From Flavobacteriaceae bacterium (GTDB lineage: Bacteria; Bacteroidota; Bacteroidia; Flavobacteriales; Flavobacteriaceae): DNA of 6,527 nucleotides. The notes under the pieces are model-generated. The model made no database searches and was not told the origin of the DNA. It worked only from the letters and a program-made list of their open reading frames with translations. The position numbers and the translations under genes are program-made. Positions 1 to 6,527 of this stretch are shown here, one piece after another. Location of the stretch: contig JAGLDM010000065.1 of assembly GCA_023145595.1 (NCBI GenBank), forward strand, positions 1 through 6,527, given 5' to 3'. Positions within the stretch are counted from its first letter, which is position 1; each line of letters begins with the position of its first letter.

Positions 1-126
1 TATTAAAAAATGAATTTTCAAAAAAAACATCTATAAAAAAAACTTGAAGCTGGGCGGGATGAAGACTACTTGTTGAAAATATTAAATTTAAAAGTATGAT
101 TCTGCCCTGTACATATGAGGTTGGTA

Positions 127-810
127 TTACACCTCTTTTTCAAAAACTTTTATATTCAACGGGTTTAGAAAAATCAAGAAGAAGATAACTCCAAACGCCA
201 ATTCATACAATTCCCATCGTTTGCTAGCATTTTTCATAAACGACACTAATAATCCAGTTGCCGCAATCAATGAAATGGTATGATTCCATCTAGGTACAGG
301 GACTGCAAATAGTGTTGTTAGTTTTTCAACCCATGCAGTTCGCCTGTAAAGTACAGGTACAATTAACAGGTAAAAAGCTAAGACAGAAGTAAGTATTTGC
401 CCAAAAATAAGTTTGTTTATTTTGGTTTCTCCCACCACTATATTGTGTAGGTTGGTTTCTTTTTGGGCATTGTTTTCTATAAAATATTCCGAAGATTCAA
501 TTCCGAAAATTCGTTGCCCCCATGAGATTTCTTCACCTGCACCAAACATAAAAAGGAGTGCAAATCCTGCAATTCCAATTTTCCAGAGTAATGGCTTTGA
601 ATTGCCAAATTTAATAAGGCGAGAAATACATAGAACACTAATGCATAGCAGCATAATAGCGGTTGTGTATTCTACAAACCCATCTTCTTGAGCAATTGAA
701 GAATTAAAATATTCTACATTAGTGTTAGCATAATAAATTCCAATTAAATAAACTAATGTTAAAAAACTATATCCCAATAATTCAGTTCTTGTTAAGGCTT
801 TTAAATTCAT
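127..810 (-). CDS. Orphan multi-pass inner-membrane protein, last gene of a glycosyltransferase cassette
   Basis: This 227-residue protein has no function I can name. Hydrophobic stretches near residues 12-28, 47-64, 76-91, 134-155, 178-192 and 203-218 suggest about six membrane segments. Three patterned regions stand out: QEDGFVEYTTAIM (41-53), GAGEEISWGQRIFGI (90-104) and NAQKETNLHN (114-123). I recall the GEEISWGQR...NLHN pair from uncharacterised membrane proteins in many bacteria, but I could not check this. Charged residues E93, E94, R100, E118 and H122 at or beside membrane segments hint at a catalytic or binding site; that is inference. A late acidic pair (E200, E203) sits just before the last segment. 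The gene starts 6 nt after the family 39 glycosyltransferase stops, so it is probably co-transcribed and may act on the same glycan or lipid carrier. The ATG follows the upstream stop directly and no Shine-Dalgarno is evident. The CDS call is firm; the role is open. Confidence 0.93.
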   Translation of the reverse strand: MNLKALTRTELLGYSFLTLVYLIGIYYANTNVEYFNSSIAQEDGFVEYTTAIMLLCISVLCISRLIKFGNSKPLLWKIGIAGFALLFMFGAGEEISWGQRIFGIESSEYFIENNAQKETNLHNIVVGETKINKLIFGQILTSVLAFYLLIVPVLYRRTAWVEKLTTLFAVPVPRWNHTISLIAATGLLVSFMKNASKRWELYELAFGVIFFLIFLNPLNIKVFEKEV

Positions 811-816
811 AGATAT

Positions 817-2442
817 TTACTTTTTAGTAATTAGATAATATTTTACAATCAATCGTTTTCTTTTTTTCTTAAAATAATTCAAATCAAACACCTCTATCAA
901 TTCAGTAGTATGTGTGTTTGCTAAATTCTTCAGCAATTTAACATTTATTTCTTCAATTAATAACCCGAATTGATTTTCATTTGGAAGAGCAAACTCTTTG
1001 TTTATATAAATTGGTTCAATTTTTTCTCCGTAATACCATAATAATTCAGGTGTTAGTCCAGAAAATGTATAGGATTTAATCCCACGATCCAATTCAATGG
1101 TTTCCTTAAGATTTGAAATTTGATGAAATGTAGGATTGTTATATAATGCTTTTGAAAGCGGTAATGCAAATAGTAATATGGCAAACATAAACCCAATGGT
1201 ACCATAAAACACCTTTTTCATTTCTTTTTTCCATAAATAATAGATTATTAATATGCCAATCCCGAATAAAGCAATAGATGATAATCCGAAATTTAACCAA
1301 AGATGATCGAGTTTGTCTTTTAAGAATATATAACCCGCAATAGGAAAAGCAATTCCAATAAAACCAAATAAACCAAAATTAAAATATACAGGAATTCTTT
1401 CTTTTTTAGATTTTAAGTTTTTAAAATTATGAATTAAATATTCGATATAGAAACCTGTATTAATTGCTAGAGGAAAGAGTACGGGAACTAAATATCGAGC
1501 CTTCTTTTCTGGAATTACAGAAAGTAATATAACAACAGCAATAGACCAAATAAAGGAAAATTTATATAATTTTTTATTTGATACTCGATTTTTTAGATAG
1601 GGATAAAGTAGCCCGATAAAGGCTGGGATTGTCCAAATACCTGACTGAATAAAGAAACTCCAATAATAATAAAACGGACGCACATTATAACTTCCCCATC
1701 GCGAAGTTTCCTGTTTAGCAAAAGCCATAAATGACTCTGGATCTATCATTCGTACGTAAAAGAACCACCAACCTCCAATGCTTAAAAAAATAATTATAAA
1801 AGCAAGTAGGGCTGGTATTTTTTGTCGAATACCCTTAAATTTAAAGGTGCTTCCATAGGCTATTAAAAAGGGCAGGAATAGTGCATATAAAGATACAGGT
1901 CCTTTACTCATTATTGATAAGCCGATAAAAACACTTGAATAGATGGCGTTTTTCCAAACATTTTTATTCTCTTCAAAGAACTGAAATAAAAAGAAAATTC
2001 CAGCTAACATAAAACCATGTGAGAAGATATCCCAAGGAGCTTCATTAATAATACCGATAATATAGAAAGAAGTAATTAGTATAAATGCATTTACTAAACT
2101 TTGAGTAGAACTGAGATTGATTTTTTTAGAAAATAGATATAGGAACACTCCAGAAAACGAGATCATTAAGGCAGCAGGTAGCCTAAGAGCGAATAAATTT
2201 TTAGCGCCAAATAGTATGCTTGAAAAAGCGGTTAACCATGTGGGTAACGGAGGTTTTTCATATCTAGGATTACCATTCATCGTTGTTAAAATCCAGTTGC
2301 CATCTTCAATCATTTCACGAGCAGTAATAAAATTACGTGCTTCCATAATGGTAACAACTAGGGAGTCTAAATTTGGTAAGAGCATTAGTAAACTAATGAC
2401 TAAAAGGGATGTTATTGGATATTTTTCTATGTATTTAATCAT
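817..2442 (-). CDS. Family 39 (ArnT/PMT-like) polyprenyl-phosphate-sugar glycosyltransferase
   Basis: This is a 541-residue integral membrane glycosyltransferase of the GT39/ArnT type, using a lipid-linked sugar (polyprenyl-phosphate sugar) on the periplasmic face. The N-terminal membrane segment (about 11-30) is followed by the first periplasmic loop. That loop carries the family signature: M33-E34-A35-R36, where the acidic residue sits at the usual catalytic position, then AREMIEDGNW (41-50) and NGNPRYEKPPLPTWL (57-71). Further family marks are SIMSKGPVSL (176-185) and the basic PEKKARYLVP (311-320) before a late membrane segment. About ten to twelve hydrophobic segments fill residues 11-430. 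A soluble tail of roughly 110 residues follows, as in ArnT-like enzymes. Its start overlaps the end of the LAB_N gene by 8 nt, implying translational coupling. The family is clear. The acceptor (lipid A, another glycan or protein) and the sugar are not; there are no L-Ara4N synthesis genes here, so an arnT label would be over-reach. Confidence 0.94.
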   Translation of the reverse strand: MIKYIEKYPITSLLVISLLMLLPNLDSLVVTIMEARNFITAREMIEDGNWILTTMNGNPRYEKPPLPTWLTAFSSILFGAKNLFALRLPAALMISFSGVFLYLFSKKINLSSTQSLVNAFILITSFYIIGIINEAPWDIFSHGFMLAGIFFLFQFFEENKNVWKNAIYSSVFIGLSIMSKGPVSLYALFLPFLIAYGSTFKFKGIRQKIPALLAFIIIFLSIGGWWFFYVRMIDPESFMAFAKQETSRWGSYNVRPFYYYWSFFIQSGIWTIPAFIGLLYPYLKNRVSNKKLYKFSFIWSIAVVILLSVIPEKKARYLVPVLFPLAINTGFYIEYLIHNFKNLKSKKERIPVYFNFGLFGFIGIAFPIAGYIFLKDKLDHLWLNFGLSSIALFGIGILIIYYLWKKEMKKVFYGTIGFMFAILLFALPLSKALYNNPTFHQISNLKETIELDRGIKSYTFSGLTPELLWYYGEKIEPIYINKEFALPNENQFGLLIEEINVKLLKNLANTHTTELIEVFDLNYFKKKRKRLIVKYYLITKK

Positions 2443-3058
2443 TGGTTTTTTTTAATAAAATTAAATTCCTAACATATACAATACTTCCGAAAATATGCCC
2501 CAAAAATAATACAGGATCACGTCTCATCACGGCGTAGATTAAAATCATAATAGAACCAGCCAAACTTAATAGCCAAAACCCGAAAGGTAATATTGATTCT
2601 TTGTTTTTTTCAGAATAAATCCATTGATACACAAAACGAAGTGTGAATATAATTTGTGCGACACTTCCCCAAATTAATAACCAAAGCGGAATTGCTTCGT
2701 TTTTGAATAAATTAATAACATCAATTTTGTTATTATTAAATCCGTAAAGCACGATTAAAACTGGGAATATTAAAATGAAAAATCGTAAGGCAATTGGAGA
2801 TTTCTTCCATTTACCTTGCAATTGTAAATTTCGGATATAAATAAAATAAGTTAATGTTTGTCCGAGCATTATTGCAAAGTCATCACGTAAATAACCATAA
2901 ACAAACAACAAAAAAGAGGCAAATAAACTCATTTGCCAAAATAGGGAAGGAGTGATTACTTTTTTCGCTTTTTCTGATAAAACCCACTGAATTAGTAATC
3001 TTCCAGAAAAGAGAATTTGTGCTAAGAAACCGATGCTGTAAATGATCCAGATTTCCAT
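2435..3058 (-). CDS. Tandem LAB_N-domain membrane protein (lipid A biosynthesis N-terminal domain, two copies)
   Basis: This 207-residue protein is built from two copies of the small LAB_N membrane domain. Copy 1 spans residues 10-80 and copy 2 spans 131-201. They align end to end without gaps, with 29 of 71 positions identical in my hand alignment. Shared marks are AQI.F..R...QW..SEK, P..FW..SL..S, then Y...R.D, LG and Y.RNL near the end of each copy. Each copy should contribute about three short membrane helices; a linker at 81-130 holds another hydrophobic segment (92-107). LAB_N domains are known beside or fused to lipid A and polyprenyl-sugar glycosyltransferases. A part in moving or presenting the lipid-linked sugar is a plausible inference and is not demonstrated. 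The ATG overlaps the stop of the upstream family 2 glycosyltransferase by one base (TAATG), and the 3' end overlaps the GT39 start. Such placement supports a shared pathway. Confidence 0.93.
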   Translation of the reverse strand: MEIWIIYSIGFLAQILFSGRLLIQWVLSEKAKKVITPSLFWQMSLFASFLLFVYGYLRDDFAIMLGQTLTYFIYIRNLQLQGKWKKSPIALRFFILIFPVLIVLYGFNNNKIDVINLFKNEAIPLWLLIWGSVAQIIFTLRFVYQWIYSEKNKESILPFGFWLLSLAGSIMILIYAVMRRDPVLFLGHIFGSIVYVRNLILLKKTND

Positions 3059-3771
3059 TACCCTTGTTTCTCAATTTTATAATTGATATACTTTTTCTTC
3101 ATCCATAAATAAGCAAAACAATCTAATAGCGGACCTAAAAGCCGATTCCAAAGACCATATTTCGCTTCCCCTGCAATTCTAGGAAAATGACTTACAGGAA
3201 TTTGTTTTATGTTTCCATTTTGTAATAAAATCATTGCAGGTAAAAATCGGTGTAAACCATTAAACATAGGGATATTTTTAGCATAAGAAGTTTTTATAAC
3301 TTTTAGCGGGCAACCAGTATCATCCATTCCATCATGCGTAAATGTTCTCCGAATTCCGTTTGCGATAGAAGACGACATATTTTTTACAAATGAATCTTTT
3401 CGATTGGAACGAACCCCAGTTACTAAATCGTATGTTTCGGAATGTTCAAGTAATAAATTAAATTCGTTTGGGTCTGTTTGAAGATCAGAATCTATATAAC
3501 CAACATATTCTGTGGTTACATGATTAAACCCTGCGCTTATAGCGGCGCTTAAACCTCTATTTTCTTCAAAAGAGATAAAACTAAAATCAGGATTATTTGC
3601 GCAAATACGCTCTATTATTTCTTGACTTTGATCTTGACTTCCATCATTTACAAAAAGAATCTTTGCTTTTTTAGAGGCAATTTTTAAGTACTCAGAAAGT
3701 TTGGTTTCAACTCGGTCTAAATTATCCTCTTCGTTATAAACAGGGACAATAATTGTAAATTTATATGCCAT
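3058..3771 (-). CDS. Family 2 glycosyltransferase, DPM1-like polyprenyl-phosphate sugar synthase
   Basis: This is a 237-residue GT-A fold glycosyltransferase, predicted to move a sugar from a nucleotide donor to a polyprenyl phosphate on the cytoplasmic side. Motifs in order are VPVYNEE (9-15, nucleotide-binding strand), NDGS (42-45), NRGLSAAISAG (71-81) and DSDLQTDP (94-101), which holds the metal-binding DxD-type site. They are followed by DDTGCPLK (150-157), HRFLPA (174-179) and FPRIAGEAKYG (196-206), the basic/SKYG-like segment typical of dolichol-phosphate mannose synthase relatives. Unlike GtrB/ArnC proteins it lacks a pair of C-terminal membrane helices; only one modest hydrophobic stretch (about 211-223) is present. 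It therefore probably sits peripherally at the membrane, perhaps docked to its LAB_N neighbour. It is the first gene of the minus-strand cassette and should make the donor used by the GT39 enzyme. Donor sugar is unknown. The ATG at 3771 is the natural start because the VPVYNEE strand begins at once. Confidence 0.95.
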   Translation of the reverse strand: MAYKFTIIVPVYNEEDNLDRVETKLSEYLKIASKKAKILFVNDGSQDQSQEIIERICANNPDFSFISFEENRGLSAAISAGFNHVTTEYVGYIDSDLQTDPNEFNLLLEHSETYDLVTGVRSNRKDSFVKNMSSSIANGIRRTFTHDGMDDTGCPLKVIKTSYAKNIPMFNGLHRFLPAMILLQNGNIKQIPVSHFPRIAGEAKYGLWNRLLGPLLDCFAYLWMKKKYINYKIEKQG

Positions 3772-4102
3772 TAAGTAGTTGACTGGTTTGAGTTTAACTA
3801 ATATTTGTTCTTTAGGTTTAATATCCTTTGTGCTGCATAAAAATCAGAAACTTCTTAATTTTTAATTTTTGACAACAACTCGCTCAGAGTCGATTGTATT
3901 TCTTTATTTTTATAAAATTGCGATTTCAATTTGTACTCTAAAACTTAAAAAAACCAATTCTTATGTTGTTCTTTTCGCTTGTGTAAAAATAACCATTCTT
4001 TTTGGTCAATACCACATAGCTTACAATAATATTAGAAAAGGTTTTAATTCCTGTGTTTTCAAGAGCGCTACATAATTTTACAACAGTAGAACAAGTTCAT
4101 TC

Positions 4103-4117
4103 TTTGCTAAGAGCAAA
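4103..4117. repeat. Short perfect hairpin (6-bp stem, 3-nt loop)
   Basis: TTTGCT and AGCAAA flank a 3-base loop. No T-run follows, so it is not a classical terminator. It lies in the startless open stretch of the gene-free interval. A stem of this size can arise by chance in AT-rich DNA, so its meaning is uncertain. Confidence 0.4.
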
Positions 4118-4321
4118 CAGTTATTTGCAATCTGGGTTGCCTTCTCTTTATGCTTACTTTGTGCTTTTCAAAAGAGTAATTACTTTGCTTATAAAATAGA
4201 TGTCTTGTTTTAATCTAAAGAATTCCCTTAGGCTTTCTTTGGAGTTTCGGGTGAGGCAAATACTAAATTTCGGTTTTTGACCCTAAAGCCAAAATGAAAC
4301 TGGCGCAATACCTCTATGGCT

Positions 4322-4355
4322 CTGCCTCGAGGATAGGCAGTTTTAAGATTTTTTT
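4322..4355 (+). terminator. Terminator-like hairpin with downstream T-runs
   Basis: CTGCCT (4322-4327) and AGGCAG (4335-4340) form a perfect 6-bp stem with 4 G-C pairs around a 7-base loop. Four Ts follow directly, then a run of seven Ts (4349-4355) after a short AAGA break. This reads as a rho-independent terminator only on the plus strand. There is no recognised plus-strand gene upstream of it. It may end an unannotated transcript from about 3780-4320, be left over from decayed DNA, or shield cysS from upstream transcription. The stem is short, so confidence is moderate. Confidence 0.45.
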
Positions 4356-4470
4356 AATAAATTCTTGAGTACTAATTTTGTTGTAGTTCTTCATTTGGTT
4401 TTACTGGATATGTAAGTTTGACTTAATACTGATGTAAATCAATTAGTTGTGTTTTATTAATTTGAAATAG

Positions 4471-4552
4471 TGTCATTCCGAACGAAGAATGAGGAGGAAT
4501 CTCATACTTCTAGGGTTTCTAGACGCTCATATTTCACTCTGTAGAAATGACA
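4471..4552. repeat. 82-bp folded intergenic repeat with inverted ends and two internal hairpins
   Basis: The ends are near-perfect inverted repeats: TGTCATTCC at 4471-4479 against GAAATGACA at 4544-4552, with 8 of 9 positions complementary. Inside, GAAG-A-ATGAG (4484-4493) pairs with CTCAT-A-CTTC (4501-4510) as a nine-pair stem with one A-A mismatch and a 7-base loop. Next to it TCTAG (4509-4513) pairs with CTAGA (4519-4523) across a 5-base loop, sharing two bases with the first stem. The opening TGTCATTCCGAACGAAG and the GAGGAATCTCAT core match a dispersed intergenic repeat I recall from many Flavobacteriia; I could not verify this. It probably is a small non-autonomous mobile or REP/MITE-like repeat. 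No target-site duplication is evident. Confidence 0.7.
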
Positions 4553-4729
4553 AGTTGTTGAAAAATAATGATGCAGTAAGTAAAAACAACAGGTTTGTAT
4601 CGAATTAAAATTAGAATATATTTCGTGCAATTAGTGTTAATATATAAAATTAGATACTTTCTGTTTTTAACTTTTTCTTTGAAAAAATGTTAGTATTTTT
4701 ACCACTGATATAAAATTTCTTTTCAGTCT

Positions 4730-6214
4730 ATGGAATTGTACAAAACAAATTCAATAAAACTCTACAACTCACTATCAAAATCGAAGGAAGAATTCAAACC
4801 TATTGAAGACGGAATGGTGGGGATGTATGTTTGTGGACCAACGGTTTATAGTAATGTTCACTTAGGGAATGTACGAACATTCATGTCGTTTGATATGATT
4901 TATCGCTACTTTTTACATTTGGGTTATAAAGTGCGTTATGTGCGTAATATTACCGATGCAGGGCATTTAACAGACGATGATTCAGAAGATAAAATTTCTA
5001 CAAAAGCACGATTAGAGAAGTTAGAACCGATGGAAATTGTACAAAAATATACCGTCGATTTTCATGAAACTTTACAAAAATTCAATTTTTTACCTCCGAG
5101 TATAGAACCAACTGCTACGGGGCATATTGTGGAACAGATTGAAGCCATTAAAACAATTTTGGAAAACGGATTGGCGTATGAGTCCAATGGTTCTGTTTAT
5201 TTTGATGTGCTGAAGTACAACGGTAACGGTGGTGATTATGGAGTGTTATCTAAACGAGTTATGGATGATGCTATTAGCAACACACGTGAATTAGACGGAC
5301 AATCAGAAAAGAAAAATCCGCAGGACTTTGCTCTTTGGAAAAAAGCAAGTCCAGAACATATTATGCGTTGGCCATCACCTTGGGGAGTTGGTTTTCCAGG
5401 TTGGCATTTGGAGTGTTCGGTAATGAGTACAAAATATTTGGGAGAAACTTTTGATATTCACGGAGGTGGAATGGATTTAAAATTTCCACACCATGAATGT
5501 GAAATAGCACAATCAAAAGCATGTAATCATTCAAACCCAGTGAATTATTGGTTACATACCAATATGTTGACGTTGAATGGTCAGAAAATGGCGAAATCTA
5601 CAGGGAATAATATTTTACCAGGAGAGATAATATCAGGAAATAATAACATTTTAAAAAAAGCATTTAGCGCTAGTGTAACCCGTTTCTTCTGTATGCAAGC
5701 ACATTATCGTAGTATATTAGATTTTTCTAGTGATGCTTTAGAGGCTTCGGAAAAAGGCTTTATAAAGTTGATGGAAGCTGTTAATACGCTAAAAAAAATA
5801 GAGGCTTCCGATACATCTACTTTAGATATTAATAATTGGAAAGAGAAGTGTTATGCAGCAATGAATGATGATTTTAATACACCAATTTTAATTGCTCATT
5901 TGTTTGAAGGTGTAAAATTTGTCAACCTTTTAAAAGAGGGGAAAGCAACTCTTTCTGCATCCGATTTAGAATTGTTATCTGAGACGATGAACATATTTGT
6001 CTTTGATGTTTTGGGACTTGAAAATAGTGCTAGTTCAGAAAATAATGGCGGAGAAGATAAGTTATCTGGAGTGGTTGAAATGATGATTACCATGCGTAAA
6101 AATGCACGGGATAATAAAGATTGGGCACTTTCTGATCAAATTAGAGATGAATTACTGGCACTCGGTATTCAGTTAAAAGATGGTAAAGACGGAACAACTT
6201 TTTCTATAAACTAA
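4730..6214 (+). CDS. cysS: Cysteinyl-tRNA synthetase
   Basis: This 494-residue class I aminoacyl-tRNA synthetase charges tRNA-Cys with cysteine, using ATP, in the cytoplasm. The catalytic domain opens with [16 protein letters not shown] (32-47), containing the HIGH-motif equivalent as HLGN (44-47). The KMSKS motif appears as KMAKS (286-290) followed by TGN. The zinc site that selects cysteine thiolate appears intact: C35, C229 (in WHLECS), H254 and E258 (in FPHHECE), by analogy with the E. coli enzyme. The DALR-type helical domain follows from about residue 330, with the tRNA-binding tail to 494. The protein is somewhat longer than the E. coli enzyme (461 residues), which I consider normal for Bacteroidota. 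The ATG at 4730 gives the usual N-terminus ([15 protein letters not shown]) and no Shine-Dalgarno precedes it, as expected in this phylum. yidD follows after one base, so the two are likely co-transcribed. No anomaly in key residues. Confidence 0.99.
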   Translation: MELYKTNSIKLYNSLSKSKEEFKPIEDGMVGMYVCGPTVYSNVHLGNVRTFMSFDMIYRYFLHLGYKVRYVRNITDAGHLTDDDSEDKISTKARLEKLEPMEIVQKYTVDFHETLQKFNFLPPSIEPTATGHIVEQIEAIKTILENGLAYESNGSVYFDVLKYNGNGGDYGVLSKRVMDDAISNTRELDGQSEKKNPQDFALWKKASPEHIMRWPSPWGVGFPGWHLECSVMSTKYLGETFDIHGGGMDLKFPHHECEIAQSKACNHSNPVNYWLHTNMLTLNGQKMAKSTGNNILPGEIISGNNNILKKAFSASVTRFFCMQAHYRSILDFSSDALEASEKGFIKLMEAVNTLKKIEASDTSTLDINNWKEKCYAAMNDDFNTPILIAHLFEGVKFVNLLKEGKATLSASDLELLSETMNIFVFDVLGLENSASSENNGGEDKLSGVVEMMITMRKNARDNKDWALSDQIRDELLALGIQLKDGKDGTTFSIN

Positions 6215-6215
6215 A

Positions 6216-6449
6216 ATGTTAAAGTTACTCACACGTATTATTGCTTTTCCGTTTATTTTATTGGTACGGTTTTATCAAGTTGCTATCTCACCATATACAC
6301 CTTCAAGTTGTAGGTATTCTCCGACCTGTTCACATTATACCGTTGAAGCCCTAAAAAAACATGGACTTTTTAAAGGAGGATGGTTAGGGATAAAACGAAT
6401 TTTTAGTTGTCATCCGTGGAGTAAAGGTGGTTATGATCCGGTTCCGTAG
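6216..6449 (+). CDS. yidD: Membrane protein insertion efficiency factor YidD
   Basis: This small 77-residue protein of the YidD family is known to aid YidC/Sec-dependent insertion of inner-membrane proteins. The N-terminus is an amphipathic or hydrophobic helix (about 7-24) that should bind the membrane. It is followed by the family core RYSPTCSHY (33-41), the [16 protein letters not shown] segment (47-62) and the terminal CHPW(S)KGGYDPVP block (65-77). The three conserved cysteines C32, C38 and C65 are present. Length and domain order are typical and the protein looks complete. In many Proteobacteria yidD sits with rnpA and yidC; here it starts one base after the cysS stop, which suggests co-transcription or translational coupling. 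Identification is secure. Confidence 0.98.
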   Translation: MLKLLTRIIAFPFILLVRFYQVAISPYTPSSCRYSPTCSHYTVEALKKHGLFKGGWLGIKRIFSCHPWSKGGYDPVP

Positions 6450-6453
6450 TTGG

Positions 6454-6527
6454 TTGCTAGGTAGCAAGTATCAGGTGTTTTGGTAGCAAGTATTGATTAT
6501 CACGTATCAAGTAGTAATTAGCAAGTA
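6454..6527. repeat. Degenerate short direct-repeat array, cut by the window end
   Basis: GGTAGCAAGTAT occurs exactly at 6460-6471 and 6482-6493 (period 22). Related copies follow: GTATCAAGTA at 6504-6513 and TAGCAAGTA at 6519-6527. The array opens with an inverted repeat, TTGCTA-GG-TAGCAA (6454-6467). It starts 5 bases after the yidD stop and runs off the right edge, so its full length is unknown. Units and spacings (22, 21, 14) are too irregular for CRISPR. Similar degenerate AGTA/ATCA-rich strings occur, as I recall, between genes in Flavobacteriia; that is unverified. Confidence 0.7.

Larger units (their letters stand above)
3772..4729. other. Long gene-free interval between divergent transcription units
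   Basis: Between the family 2 glycosyltransferase (leftward) and cysS (rightward) there are 958 bases with no gene I can support. A TTG-started 68-codon frame at 3869-4075 has no recognisable motif or start signal and looks like chance. Right after it, 4076-4200 stays open in two plus-strand frames, but neither frame has a convincing start. A GC-richer block (47 of 100 bases G or C at 4241-4340) ends in a terminator-like hairpin, and a folded 82-bp repeat lies at 4471-4552. Promoters for both flanking units must lie here, but I found no clean match to the Bacteroidetes pattern (TTTG at -33, TAnnTTTG at -7). The composition change and structured elements suggest decayed or repeat-derived DNA rather than only a promoter region. 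Confidence 0.8.

Noticed and set aside
20..75. Terminator for the minus-strand cassette
   Set aside because: Two runs of eight Ts on the minus strand (35-42 and 20-27) follow a C-rich patch, but I found no convincing stem before them.
413..691. 92-codon plus-strand frame
   Set aside because: Lies wholly antisense to the orphan membrane protein, whose motifs show which strand is coding.
2117..2455. 112-codon plus-strand frame
   Set aside because: Antisense to the GT39 N-terminus, which carries clear family motifs.
2883..3074. 63-codon minus-strand frame
   Set aside because: Alternative frame inside the LAB_N gene; the LAB_N reading is internally duplicated and family-like, so this one is a shadow.
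3772..3870. Promoter for the minus-strand glycosyltransferase cassette
   Set aside because: I read the reverse complement and found no TTTG/TAnnTTTG pair.
3869..4075. TTG-started 68-codon frame on the plus strand in the gene-free interval
   Set aside because: No family motif, rare start codon, no start signal, and Ile/Leu/Lys/Phe-rich composition as expected from translating AT-rich non-coding DNA.
4640..4729. Promoter for cysS
   Set aside because: TTTG at 4678-4681 has no TAnnTTTG partner at the right distance; the nearest AT-rich boxes mismatch the consensus or would leave almost no leader.
5896..6093. 65-codon minus-strand frame
   Set aside because: Antisense to the C-terminal part of cysS, with no features of its own.
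4730..6214. HLGN instead of HIGH and KMAKS instead of KMSKS as signs of a defective or paralogous CysS
   Set aside because: Both are accepted variants in this enzyme family, and all four zinc ligands are present.
6454..6527. CRISPR-like array
   Set aside because: Units are about 10-12 bp, diverged and irregularly spaced, with no unique 30-bp-class spacers and no cas gene.

Overview
The window looks like chromosomal DNA of a Bacteroidota member, most likely a marine-type Flavobacteriaceae. It is AT-rich, its starts lack clear Shine-Dalgarno sequences, and its cysteinyl-tRNA synthetase carries the HLGN form of the HIGH motif that I associate with this phylum. Its intergenic DNA also holds the small dispersed repeats common in these genomes. 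The taxonomic call is an inference from style and protein sequence, not from a marker gene.

Left part (127-3771, all minus strand): a tight four-gene cassette, read in the order DPM1-like family 2 glycosyltransferase -> tandem LAB_N membrane protein -> ArnT/PMT-like family 39 glycosyltransferase -> orphan multi-pass membrane protein. The junctions are a 1-nt overlap (TAATG), an 8-nt overlap and a 6-nt gap, so one transcript is likely. The parts fit an envelope-glycan modification route. A cytoplasmic enzyme loads a sugar onto a polyprenyl phosphate, the LAB_N protein plausibly helps move or present it, and the GT39 enzyme transfers it to an acceptor on the outer face of the inner membrane. 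The fourth gene has no assigned function but carries strongly patterned acidic, Trp, Gln, Arg and His motifs. Sugar and acceptor cannot be read from sequence.

Middle (3772-4729): 958 bp without a convincing gene, between the divergent cassette and cysS. It holds a GC-richer block (about 47% GC over 4241-4340) ending in a hairpin with T-runs, an open but startless stretch around 4076-4200, and an 82-bp folded repeat (4471-4552) with near-perfect inverted ends and two internal hairpins.

Right part (4730-6449, plus strand): cysS and yidD, separated by one base, are housekeeping genes for translation and for membrane-protein insertion. After yidD a short degenerate repeat array (GGTAGCAAGTAT-like units) runs off the end of the window. 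Positions 1-126 lie downstream of the cassette and show no gene I can support.

No new defence or mobile system is visible. The items most worth following up are the orphan membrane protein, the internally duplicated LAB_N protein and the two structured intergenic elements.
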